A stretch of 7,207 nucleotides of DNA, from the NCBI GenBank assembly GCA_046541515.1, contig JBKHDD010000221.1:1-7207 (forward strand), given 5' to 3'. The translations under genes and the position numbers were made by a program. Positions within the stretch are counted from its first letter, which is position 1; the number at the start of each line of letters is the position of its first letter. This stretch comes from CAYFVR01 sp046541515 (lineage in GTDB: Bacteria; Desulfobacterota; Desulfobacteria; Desulfobacterales; Desulfococcaceae). The notes below the pieces were generated by a model, which was not told where the DNA came from, ran no database searches, and saw only the letters and a program-made list of their open reading frames with translations. Below are positions 1 to 6,028 of this stretch, piece by piece.

Positions 1-1
1 G

Positions 2-1030
2 GGCCATCGCGGGCTGGTGGGCTCGGCGATTCGCCGGAAACTGGAAGCGGCGGGCTACGCGAATCTCGTCACCCGGACCCGTTCCGAACTGGACCTGACA
101 AATCAGGCGGCGGTGCGGCAATTCATGGCGGCGGAAACGCCGGAATACGTTTTTCTGGCGGCCGCCAAGGTGGGCGGAATCCTGGGAAACGCCACCTATC
201 CCGCCGATTTCATCTACCAAAATCTGGCGATCCAGAACCATGTGATCCACGCGGCGTTCGAGGTCGGCGTGAAACGGCTGTTGTTTCTGGGCAGCTCCTG
301 CATCTACCCCAAACACGCGCCCCAGCCGTTGCGGGAAGAATACCTGATGACCGGGCCGTTGGAGCCGACCAATTCGCCCTACGCCGTGGCCAAGATCGCG
401 GGCGTCGAAATGTGCTGGGCCTTCAACCGGCAGCACGACACCCGCTTTCTGCCGGTCATGCCGACCAATCTGTACGGAACTCACGACAATTTCAATCTGG
501 AAACCAGCCACGTGCTGCCGGCGTTGCTCCGCAAATTTCATCTGGCCAAAAAAGTGATGGAAGGGGATTTCGAGGCGGTGCGGCGGGACGAGGAACGGTT
601 CGGACCGATTCCCGAGGATTTGAAGGCGGCGTTGGGAATCGAGCCGAAAAAGAAGGCCGAAGACGTCAAGGTGGTGCTTTGGGGCACCGGGTCCCCCTGC
701 CGGGAGTTTTTGTTCGTGGACGACTTGGCCGACGCCTGCCTTTTCCTCATGACCCATCCCGATCCATCACGGATTTCGCTCTTCGAGGAATTTCTGGTCA
801 ACATCGGCACGGGAGAGGACCTGACCATCCGGGAGCTTGCGGAATTGATCGCCTCGGTGGTGGGATACGAAGGCCGCGTGACCTGGGACGCCGCCAAGCC
901 GGACGGCGCGCCGAGAAAATTGCTCAACGTGGGGAGAATGCAGGGGCTGGGGTGGAACGCCGAGACGTCCCTGGAAGACGGGATTCGCCGGACGTACGAA
1001 TGGTACCAGAAGGAGTTTGCGGGGTCGTAG
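2..1030 (+). CDS. fcl: GDP-L-fucose synthase, 5'-truncated by window edge
   Basis: This is the NADPH-dependent 3,5-epimerase/4-reductase that turns GDP-4-keto-6-deoxy-D-mannose into GDP-L-fucose for surface glycans in the cytoplasm. The frame is open from the first bases and reads GHRGLVGSAIRRKL, the usual N-terminal Rossmann nucleotide-binding loop, so the GTG at 17 is internal and only about ten residues are missing. Counting from that GTG, the catalytic Ser lies in LGSSCIYP (91-98), and Tyr122 and Lys126 form the SDR YxxxK pair in PYAVAK. PTNLYG (149-154), REFLFVDDLA (229-238) and KPDGAPRKLL (294-303) are further family signatures. A charged insertion at about 179-215 makes it longer than the E. 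coli enzyme, which goes straight from the HxA helix to the VVxWGTG strand; I recall similar insertions in other homologues. It probably closes an upstream polysaccharide locus. No clear terminator follows it. Confidence 0.95.
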   Translation, partial: GHRGLVGSAIRRKLEAAGYANLVTRTRSELDLTNQAAVRQFMAAETPEYVFLAAAKVGGILGNATYPADFIYQNLAIQNHVIHAAFEVGVKRLLFLGSSCIYPKHAPQPLREEYLMTGPLEPTNSPYAVAKIAGVEMCWAFNRQHDTRFLPVMPTNLYGTHDNFNLETSHVLPALLRKFHLAKKVMEGDFEAVRRDEERFGPIPEDLKAALGIEPKKKAEDVKVVLWGTGSPCREFLFVDDLADACLFLMTHPDPSRISLFEEFLVNIGTGEDLTIRELAELIASVVGYEGRVTWDAAKPDGAPRKLLNVGRMQGLGWNAETSLEDGIRRTYEWYQKEFAGS

Positions 1031-1395
1031 GCGCCGGAGCTTCGGTTCTTCGGCCGCCGAATCGACGCCATTTCCCCCTTCGCTCCGCCCCAAGCGGATT
1101 GTGATGGTTTTCGTGCTCATGGTGCGCTCCTTCCCGCGGGACAAAATTCGGTGGCCGCCATCCGTCGCGTGGGAACGAATCGAACGAGAGATCGACGTTC
1201 GCGGCGATTCCCTGAATTCCCGCTTCGCTCAGGGGCCGGAAAAATGGATTCCTGATGTTGGCGGCTCGCTTCATCCAAATGTCTTTTCGACGGACGCATT
1301 CTTGCGCCACCTCTTTTTTTCGAGTGCCCTTCATCATGGGGGAAACCCGGCCTTCCGGTAAACGCGGGGAATCCCCCGTCCCAACGCGAAAAGCC
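1031..1395. other. Intergenic region without a convincing gene
   Basis: Some 365 bases separate the fucose synthase stop from the trp promoter. Short reading frames occur on both strands, but none has recognisable motifs. A minus-strand ATG at 1120 has a good upstream AAGGAG, but its frame runs antisense into the fucose synthase gene and looks like chance or a remnant. Weak inverted repeats are present: CCCTGA...TCAGGG near 1210-1235, and GGGGGA near 1337 against TCCCCC near 1373. The T run near 1313-1320 has only a 4-bp CGCA/TGCG hairpin some distance upstream, so it is not a confident terminator. Confidence 0.6.
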
Positions 1396-1425
1396 TTGAC
1401 AATCCGGAAAACGGAAGTGTAGGGT
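1396..1425 (+). promoter_or_regulatory. Candidate sigma70 promoter of the trp operon
   Basis: A consensus -35 TTGACA (1396-1401) is followed after 18 bases by TAGGGT (1420-1425), which keeps the three most conserved -10 positions (T, A and the final T). Transcription would begin near 1431-1434, about 35 bases before the leader peptide ATG at 1468. The position just upstream of the attenuator supports the call. I see no TrpR-type operator palindrome overlapping it. Confidence 0.6.
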
Positions 1426-1467
1426 ACGGCGAAATCAACCATGAGGCATGTTCGGATCGTGAATTCA

Positions 1468-1563
1468 ATGCAACAGCTTTTTGCGCGGAAGGTTCGGAAC
1501 GGATGGTGGTGGTGCTGGCGGCCCCAACCCGACCGGTGCGCCCGTTCCCGACCGACCTTCTGA
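1468..1563 (+). CDS. trpL: trp operon leader peptide
   Basis: This 31-codon frame begins MQQLFARKVRNGWWWCWR and ends at TGA 1561-1563. Codons 13, 14, 15 and 17 are TGG, so four of five consecutive codons are Trp. This is the signature of a ribosome-stalling attenuation peptide, and an intrinsic terminator follows 23 bases later. Tryptophan starvation should stall the ribosome at 1504-1518. The start is uncertain: an in-frame ATG at 1441 and GTG at 1459 also exist. The ATG at 1441 would be almost leaderless from the proposed promoter, while GTG 1459 has a weak GAGG at 1443-1446. ATG 1468 also lacks a strong Shine-Dalgarno sequence. The peptide itself probably has no function beyond its translation. 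The stop codon lies unusually far (14 codons) after the last Trp codon. Confidence 0.88.
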   Translation: MQQLFARKVRNGWWWCWRPQPDRCARSRPTF

Positions 1564-1605
1564 CGACGAATTCGCCAAAGTTTCAAGGACCGTGGGCCGC
1601 ACCGG
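1491..1605 (+). promoter_or_regulatory. trp attenuator: alternative 1:2 and 2:3 RNA pairings
   Basis: Two competing structures can be read by hand. Segment 1 (1491-1502, GGTTCGGAACGG) pairs with segment 2 (1542-1553, CCGTTCCCGACC) at 11 of 12 positions, including one G-U pair, with the Trp codons in the loop. Segment 2 can instead pair with segment 3: 1533-1540 (CCGGTGCG) matches 1598-1605 (CGCACCGG) in 8 perfect pairs, extended by CCC 1541-1543 with GGG 1594-1596 past a one-base bulge. The second pairing consumes the left arm and loop of the terminator at 1586-1626. A ribosome stalled on the Trp codons would cover segment 1, leave segment 2 free and so favour antitermination; rapid translation would favour the terminator. 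The pairings are visible in sequence, while the switching is inferred from classical trp attenuation. Confidence 0.85.
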
Positions 1606-1626
1606 CGCCCACGGTCCTTTTTTTTT
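1586..1626 (+). terminator. trp attenuator intrinsic terminator (3:4 hairpin)
   Basis: The arms 1586-1597 (AGGACCGTGGGC) and 1607-1618 (GCCCACGGTCCT) form a perfect 12-bp stem around a 9-base loop. The nine T's at 1618-1626 follow directly. The position between leader peptide and trpE, and the overlap of the left arm with the antiterminator pairing, identify it as the attenuator terminator. Confidence 0.93.
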
Positions 1627-1630
1627 CTGG

Positions 1631-1664
1631 AAAGGGTCGCGGGCCGAAACCGCGACCTTTTTTT
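1631..1664 (+). terminator. Second, tandem terminator-like hairpin before trpE
   Basis: GGTCGCGG (1635-1642) pairs perfectly with CCGCGACC (1650-1657) around a 7-base loop. The stem extends outward by a G-T wobble and three A-T pairs (1631-1634 with 1658-1661). A run of seven T's (1658-1664) follows, ending one base before the in-frame ATG at 1665 and against the trpE GGAGGGAG at 1667-1674. It has the form of a second intrinsic terminator only 4 bases after the first T run. It could alternatively affect translation initiation of trpE. Confidence 0.75.
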
Positions 1665-1685
1665 ATGGAGGGAGACGCGAACATC

Positions 1686-3158
1686 ATGTTCATCCAGCAG
1701 TTTCCGGAGCCGGAACGGTTCCGAGAGTTGGCCGCCGACCATAATGTCGTGCCGGTGTGCGCCGAAATCCTGGCCGACACCGAGACGCCGGTGTCGCTTC
1801 TGCGCAAGCTGTACGCGGACCAGGGGCCGGTGTTCCTTTTCGAGAGCGTGGAAGGCGGCGAGCGATGGGGCCGGTACAGCTTTCTGGGCGGATCGGCCCG
1901 CAGCCACATCCGCGTCTTTCGGGAGGTGGTGGAAGTGGCCGAAAACGGAACCGTGGAGCGGCTGGAACACGCCGGGGATCCGCTGTCCGTCCTCCGCTAT
2001 CTGATGGGCCGGTACCGTCCCGCCCCCGCGCCGGAGCTGCCCCGGTTCTGGGGCGGGCTGGTGGGCTATCTCGCCTATGAAATGGTTTCCTTTTTCGAGG
2101 CCATCCCCAACCGGCTGCCCGAAGACGCGCCCATGGCCAGCTTCATGGTGCCGGACGAGCTGATCATTTTCGACAACATTCGCAACACGCTCATGGCCGT
2201 GGCCATCGCCTTTCCGGAAAGCGCGGCGGAGGCGGACGCGGCCTACGCGGACGCCCGGTCCCGGCTGACGGGGCTTCTGGACCGGGCCGGCGTCTGCATC
2301 GAGCCGGGGCCGAAGAAGCCTTCTTCCGGCTACGCGCTGGAAACACCGCTGGACGAGGAAGCCTTCCGCCAACGGGTGGTCAAGACCAAGGAATACATCC
2401 GGGACGGCGAGATCATCCAGGCCGTCGTCTCCCAGCCCTTTTCCTGTTCGGCCCCGCCGGACCTGTGGACCCTGTACCGGGCCCAGCGCTTTGTCAATCC
2501 GTCTCCCTACCTCTACTTTCTCCACCTGGAGGACACCGCCCTGGTGGGCTCCTCGCCGGAGACCATGGTGCGGCTGGAAAACGGCGTGGCCACCCTGCGG
2601 CCCATCGCCGGCACCCGGCCCCGGGGCGAGACGGAGCAGACCGACCGGGCCATGGCCGACGAGTTGCTGGCCGACGAAAAGGAGCGGGCCGAGCACCTCA
2701 TGCTGGTGGACCTGGGCCGCAACGATTTGGGCCGGGTGGCGGAAACCGGCAGCGTTCAGGTGACCGATTTAATGGTGGTGGAACGGTATTCCCACGTCAT
2801 GCACCTGGTCTCCAACATCGCCTGCGACCTGAAGCCGGACGTGGACGCCTGGGATTTGCTGCGGGCCACTTTTCCTGCGGGGACGCTCTCCGGCGCGCCA
2901 AAAGTCCGGGCCATGGAGATCATCGCGGAGCTGGAGGAGGGGCCCCGGGGTCCCTACGGCGGCGCGGTGGGCTACGTCTCCTTTTCGGGCAACATGGACA
3001 TGGCCATTACCATCCGCACCGCCTGCGTGGCTGGCGGCGAGCTGACCGTTCGGGCCGGGGCGGGCGTGGTGGCGGATTCCGATCCCGAGCGGGAGCGGCA
3101 AGAAACGGTAAACAAAGCCCGGGCCATCGGCCGGGCCCTGGAAATGGTGGGGGCATAG
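1686..3158 (+). CDS. trpE: Anthranilate synthase component I
   Basis: This subunit converts chorismate to anthranilate, using ammonia supplied by TrpG, in the first committed step of tryptophan synthesis. The 490-residue product has the usual family length. The N-terminal domain carries LFES (51-54), corresponding to the LLES element of the Trp feedback site, and NPSPYLYF (271-278) contributes the second part of that site. The chorismate-binding domain shows IAGTRPRG (307-314), LVDLGRNDLGRV (340-351), His370 in YSHVMH, GTLSGAPK (399-406), GPYGGAVGY (422-430) and GAGVVADSDPERE (458-470). I chose ATG 1686 because GGAGGGAG ends 11 bases upstream and MFIQQFPEPERF resembles normal TrpE starts. ATG 1503 in the same frame would read through the leader peptide region and both terminators, and ATG 1665 overlaps the binding site. 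The neighbouring genes argue against a PabB role. Confidence 0.96.
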   Translation: MFIQQFPEPERFRELAADHNVVPVCAEILADTETPVSLLRKLYADQGPVFLFESVEGGERWGRYSFLGGSARSHIRVFREVVEVAENGTVERLEHAGDPLSVLRYLMGRYRPAPAPELPRFWGGLVGYLAYEMVSFFEAIPNRLPEDAPMASFMVPDELIIFDNIRNTLMAVAIAFPESAAEADAAYADARSRLTGLLDRAGVCIEPGPKKPSSGYALETPLDEEAFRQRVVKTKEYIRDGEIIQAVVSQPFSCSAPPDLWTLYRAQRFVNPSPYLYFLHLEDTALVGSSPETMVRLENGVATLRPIAGTRPRGETEQTDRAMADELLADEKERAEHLMLVDLGRNDLGRVAETGSVQVTDLMVVERYSHVMHLVSNIACDLKPDVDAWDLLRATFPAGTLSGAPKVRAMEIIAELEEGPRGPYGGAVGYVSFSGNMDMAITIRTACVAGGELTVRAGAGVVADSDPERERQETVNKARAIGRALEMVGA

Positions 3159-3167
3159 GAGGACGCC

Positions 3168-3767
3168 ATGCTGGTGATGATCGACAACTACGATTCCTTT
3201 ACCTACAATCTGGTGCAATACCTGGAGGGGCTGGGCACGCCGGTCCGCGTCTTCCGCAACGACAAGGTCACCGTGGATCAGGTGGCGGCCATGGACCCGG
3301 AAGGCATCGTCATTTCGCCGGGGCCGGGCCGTCCGGAAAGCGCCGGCATCAGCCTGGAGCTGGTCAAAACCCTGTCCGGCCGGTTTCCCATCCTGGGCGT
3401 CTGCCTGGGCCATCAGACCATCGCCGAAGCCATGGGCGGAAAAGTGGTTTCCGCCGCCCGGCTCATGCACGGCAAAACCTCCACCATCACCGCCGACGGC
3501 CGAGGCGTGTTCCGGGGCATCAAAAAGCCCTTTCCCGCCATGCGCTACCATTCCCTGGCCGTGGCCCGGGAAGGGCTGCCGGCGGAGCTGGTCGTCACGG
3601 CGGAATCCGAAGACGGCGAGATCATGGGGCTGCGCCACCGCTCCCATCCCACCGAGGGGATTCAGTTCCACCCTGAGTCGATCATGACGCCGGTGGGCAA
3701 ACGGCTGTTGCGGAATTTTCTGGAATTGTCCCGCGAAAGTAACTGCGAAACGGCGAAATCGGCGTAG
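3168..3767 (+). CDS. trpG: Anthranilate synthase component II, glutamine amidotransferase
   Basis: This class I glutamine amidotransferase releases ammonia from glutamine and channels it to TrpE. The 199-residue product has the normal length for an unfused TrpG. MIDNYDSFTYNLVQYL opens the domain, PGPGRP (51-56) is the oxyanion-region motif, the nucleophile is Cys79 in GVCLGHQ, and His168 and Glu170 in FHPES complete the triad. A perfect AGGAGG (3157-3162) overlaps the trpE stop codon and lies 5 bases before the ATG, so the two genes are tightly coupled. The same protein may also serve as PabA in folate synthesis, as in organisms with one shared amphibolic subunit; the window cannot decide this. 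No phosphoribosyltransferase domain is fused to it. Confidence 0.95.
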   Translation: MLVMIDNYDSFTYNLVQYLEGLGTPVRVFRNDKVTVDQVAAMDPEGIVISPGPGRPESAGISLELVKTLSGRFPILGVCLGHQTIAEAMGGKVVSAARLMHGKTSTITADGRGVFRGIKKPFPAMRYHSLAVAREGLPAELVVTAESEDGEIMGLRHRSHPTEGIQFHPESIMTPVGKRLLRNFLELSRESNCETAKSA

Positions 3768-3902
3768 AAGGCGGGGTTTGGGCCGGAAAGCGCAGTATGG
3801 GTTTCCCGCTCCGCCTCCGGTCGCGAACGTCCATTTCCGCTTCCAAAATCGAAATTGAAGCCTAGGGTTATTTGTTGCGTTGAAAATAACTGTCGCCGCC
3901 GT
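3768..3902. other. Gap after trpG, with an A+T-rich inverted repeat
   Basis: This first part of the trpG-trpD gap holds no gene. It is less G+C-rich than its surroundings around 3841-3890. GTTATTT (3867-3873) and AAATAAC (3884-3890) form a perfect 7-bp inverted repeat around 10 bases, and GCTTC (3839-3843) faces GAAGC (3857-3861). Neither is followed by a T run. They could be a protein-binding site or degenerate parts of the neighbouring repeat element. Confidence 0.45.
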
Positions 3903-3932
3903 CACCGGGGGATAAATTCCCCGGCTGAATCC

Positions 3933-3955
3933 GAAAAAGCCCGCTAAAGCGGGCT
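3933..3955 (-). terminator. Terminator-like hairpin readable on the minus strand
   Basis: On the minus strand AGCCCGCT and AGCGGGCT form a 7-8 bp stem followed by five T's. It is the mirror partner of the plus-strand hairpin at 3986-4006, within the nested repeat. No minus-strand gene would use it, so it is probably a by-product of the repeat's symmetry. Confidence 0.4.
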
Positions 3956-3985
3956 CCCAAGTATTCCGGCGTTTATTCGGGTTGA

Positions 3986-4006
3986 GCGCCCTTCAGGGTG
4001 CTTTTT
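3986..4006 (+). terminator. Terminator-like hairpin between trpG and trpD
   Basis: GCGCCC (3986-3991) pairs with GGGTGC (3996-4001), including one G-T pair, around a TTCA loop. TTTTT (4002-4006) follows. The stem is short, so termination may be partial. It could reduce transcription of trpDCFB relative to trpEG, or it may simply be part of the repeat element. Confidence 0.5.
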
Positions 4007-4138
4007 CGGGGTGAGCCGGGGGATTCATCCCCCGGCTGGCAGGGCGGGTATATTCTTCGATGCAAATCGCTAAAAATGAAGAACGGCGGGCGCTTCCACT
4101 TCATGACATCGGCCCGCGAATACGGGGAGACATCCGGG

Positions 4139-5155
4139 ATGTTTCGAGACCACCTGACCCAAATTGTTCGAAAACAGGACCTGACCGATACGGAAATGGC
4201 CGAGATGATCGGCGAAATCCTCTCCGGCAACGCCACCGATTCCCAGATCGGCGCGTTCATGGGGGCGCTGGCCACCAAGGGCGAAACCTTCGAGGAGCTG
4301 GCCGGGGCGGCCCGGGCCATGCGGCGCAAGGCCCACCGCATCCAGACCGCCGCCGGAACCGTGGTGGACACCTGCGGCACCGGCGGCGACGGCCTCAATA
4401 CCTTTAATATTTCCACCACCGTGGCCTTCGTGGTGGCCGGGGCGGGCGTCACGGTGGCCAAGCACGGCAACCGCTCGGTTTCCAGCAAATGCGGCAGCGC
4501 CGACGTGCTGGAAACCCTGGGCGTGAAGCTGGACACCGATCCCGAAGTGGTGGAAGAGGCGGTGCGGGAGATCGGCATCGGCTTTTTATTCGCGCCCGTC
4601 TACCACGGCGCCATGCGCTTCGCCGCGCCGGCCCGGAAGGAAGTGGGCATCCGCAGCATCTTCAACATGCTGGGGCCGCTGACCAACCCCGCCGGGGCCA
4701 ACTGCCAGCTGTTGGGCGTCTTCGCGCCGGAGCTGACCGAGATGTTCGCCCGGGCCCTGCAAATGCTGGGGACGCGCCGGGCGTTGGTGGTCCACGGCCA
4801 CGACGGGCTGGACGAAATTTCCATTTGCGCGCCGACCCGGATCAGCGAGCTGGCCGACGGCCAGGTGCGGACCTACGATCTGAACCCCGAGGATTTTTTC
4901 GAGGATTTCGCCGACCCCGCCGACCTGGCCGGTGGCGATCCCGCCGAAAACGCGGTAATCACCCGAAAAATCCTGGACGGCGAAACGGGCCCCCGTCGGA
5001 ACGTGACCCTGCTGAACGCCGCCGGGGCGTTGATGGCGGCCGGGGTGGCGAAGGACATCCGGACCGGCCTTCAGCAGGCGGCCGCCGCCATCGATGACGG
5101 AAAGGCTCGGGAGAAGCTGGACGCCCTGGCCGAATACACCCGGGAGAACGGATAG
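4139..5155 (+). CDS. trpD: Anthranilate phosphoribosyltransferase
   Basis: This enzyme joins anthranilate to PRPP to give N-(5'-phosphoribosyl)anthranilate. From ATG 4139 the product is 338 residues, the normal length for a stand-alone TrpD. The N-terminal helical domain is followed by the PRPP loop DTCGTGGDGLNTFN (77-90), KHGNRSVSSKCGSADVLE (108-125), the anthranilate-site stretch with Arg166 before FNMLGPLTNP (175-184), and the Mg-binding Asp225-Glu226 in GLDEIS. The start is supported by GGGGAGA (4124-4130) about 9 bases upstream and by the family-like opening MFRDHLTQIVRKQDL. The frame stays open back to GTG 3998, but those extra residues would be encoded by the repeat hairpins. ATG 4103 is possible but has a weaker binding site. 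Its stop codon directly abuts the trpC start, implying coupling. Confidence 0.95.
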   Translation: MFRDHLTQIVRKQDLTDTEMAEMIGEILSGNATDSQIGAFMGALATKGETFEELAGAARAMRRKAHRIQTAAGTVVDTCGTGGDGLNTFNISTTVAFVVAGAGVTVAKHGNRSVSSKCGSADVLETLGVKLDTDPEVVEEAVREIGIGFLFAPVYHGAMRFAAPARKEVGIRSIFNMLGPLTNPAGANCQLLGVFAPELTEMFARALQMLGTRRALVVHGHDGLDEISICAPTRISELADGQVRTYDLNPEDFFEDFADPADLAGGDPAENAVITRKILDGETGPRRNVTLLNAAGALMAAGVAKDIRTGLQQAAAAIDDGKAREKLDALAEYTRENG

Positions 5156-6028
5156 ATGGCCGAAGACATTCTCCAGCGGATTGTGGCGACCAAGAAAAAG
5201 GAAGTGGCCGCCGCCGAGGCCGACATGCCGTTGGATTTTCTTCGTCGGCTGGCCGGGATGGACAAGAAGCGGCGGCCCTTTTTGGAGCGGCTGCGGGAAC
5301 CGGGGGTTCACGGCGTCAATATCATCGCCGAAATCAAGCGGGCGTCGCCCTCCAAGGGCATGATCCGGCCGGATTTGAATCCCGGTGTCTACGCTCGGGC
5401 CTACCAGGCGGGCGGGGCCGCCGCCATGTCGGTGTTGACCGATCAATCCTACTTCCACGGCGGCTTCGAAGACCTGATCCAGGCCCGGGAAGTGTCCGCC
5501 CTGCCGGCGCTGCGGAAGGATTTCCTGATCTCCGAATACCAGATTTACCAGTCGGCGGTGCAGGGGGCCGACGCGGTCCTGTTCATCGTTCGGATTCTCG
5601 CCCCGGAACAACTTCGAGATTTCCTGGCCATCGCCGGCGATTTGGGGCTGGACGCTTTGGTGGAGGTCCACGACGAGCCGGAACTGGACACGGCCCTGGC
5701 GGCCGGGGCCAAGCTGGTGGGCGTGAATAACCGGAACCTGCGCTCCTTCGAAACCAGCCTGGACACCGCCATGGGCCTTCGGGAGAAGATGGGGAACGAC
5801 GTGGTGGCCGTGGCCGAAAGCGGCATCCACGGCCGGGAGGACATTCTTCGGCTGAACGAGGCCGGATTCCACAATTTCCTCGTTGGCGAAAGCATCGTTC
5901 GCGCCCCCGATCCGGAGTTTTTTCTGCGGGAGCTGATGGGCGCGCCGGAGCCGGAGGACGAACCGGAAGAGCCCTCCGAGGAAAGTCCTGAAACGGGCCA
6001 TTCCGGCCAAAAAGGGGCGACGCAATGA
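5156..6028 (+). CDS. trpC: Indole-3-glycerol phosphate synthase
   Basis: This TIM-barrel enzyme cyclises and decarboxylates CdRP to indole-3-glycerol phosphate. The catalytic set matches the Sulfolobus enzyme: Glu59 and Lys61 in AEIKRASPSKG, Lys121 in LRKDF, Glu170 in VEVHDE, Asn191 in VNNRNL, and Glu221-Ser222 in VAESGIHG. GES (244-246) supplies part of the phosphate site. The ATG follows the trpD stop without a gap. The barrel ends near residue 262 (FFLRELMG); a further 28 residues, rich in Glu and Pro (APEPEDEPEEPSEE), form a probably disordered tail, making the protein longer than the usual 255-270 residues. It is not fused to TrpF, whose separate gene overlaps its stop by four bases (ATGA). 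Confidence 0.96.
   Translation: MAEDILQRIVATKKKEVAAAEADMPLDFLRRLAGMDKKRRPFLERLREPGVHGVNIIAEIKRASPSKGMIRPDLNPGVYARAYQAGGAAAMSVLTDQSYFHGGFEDLIQAREVSALPALRKDFLISEYQIYQSAVQGADAVLFIVRILAPEQLRDFLAIAGDLGLDALVEVHDEPELDTALAAGAKLVGVNNRNLRSFETSLDTAMGLREKMGNDVVAVAESGIHGREDILRLNEAGFHNFLVGESIVRAPDPEFFLRELMGAPEPEDEPEEPSEESPETGHSGQKGATQ

Larger units (their letters stand above)
3905..4037. repeat. REPIN/MITE-like nested inverted repeat
   Basis: Four hairpins are arranged symmetrically. The outer ones are 3905-3924 (CCGGGG/CCCCGG) and 4014-4037 (AGCCGGGGGA/TCCCCCGGCT, 10 bp). The inner ones are 3938-3955 (AGCCCGCT/AGCGGGCT) and 3986-4001 (GCGCCC/GGGTGC). The reverse complement of the right half aligns without gaps to the left half over roughly 55 bases, sharing CCGGGGGAT, CCCCGGCT and CCGAAAAAGC with scattered mismatches. 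Two palindromic units in inverted orientation around a short spacer is the architecture of REPINs moved by RAYT (Y1-type) transposases. The structure is seen directly; mobility and copy number cannot be judged from one copy. Confidence 0.7.

Noticed and set aside
1118..1134. Minus-strand ATG (1120) preceded by a good AAGGAG, opening MSTKTITIRLG
   Set aside because: The frame soon runs antisense into the fucose synthase gene, reads as Arg/Pro-rich shadow sequence and has no recognisable domain. It may be chance or a gene remnant.
1017..1361. 114-codon plus-strand frame after the fucose synthase gene
   Set aside because: It starts inside fcl, has no clear ribosome binding site and no recognisable motif.
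1402..1440. Possible TrpR operator near the trp promoter
   Set aside because: No palindrome resembling the CTAG-centred TrpR site is visible; attenuation alone explains the leader.
924..2696. 590-codon open frame on the minus strand
   Set aside because: It is antisense to trpE and the leader, has shadow-like Gly/Arg/His-rich composition and no family motifs. Long antisense frames are expected in G+C-rich coding DNA.
2465..3676. 403-codon plus-strand frame overlapping trpE and trpG
   Set aside because: It is an alternate-frame shadow crossing two well-supported genes, with Gly/Arg/Pro-rich low-complexity sequence.
4049..4054. TATATT as a -10 element for trpD
   Set aside because: There is no -35 match at 16-18 bases upstream and no extended TG, so I did not list it as a promoter.
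3998..4138. Upstream in-frame extension of trpD from GTG 3998
   Set aside because: It would be encoded by hairpins of the repeat element, matches no TrpD N terminus, and ATG 4139 has a suitable GGGGAGA upstream.
4586..6025. 479-codon minus-strand frame opposite trpD and trpC
   Set aside because: It is the antisense of strongly conserved genes and shows no domain signature.
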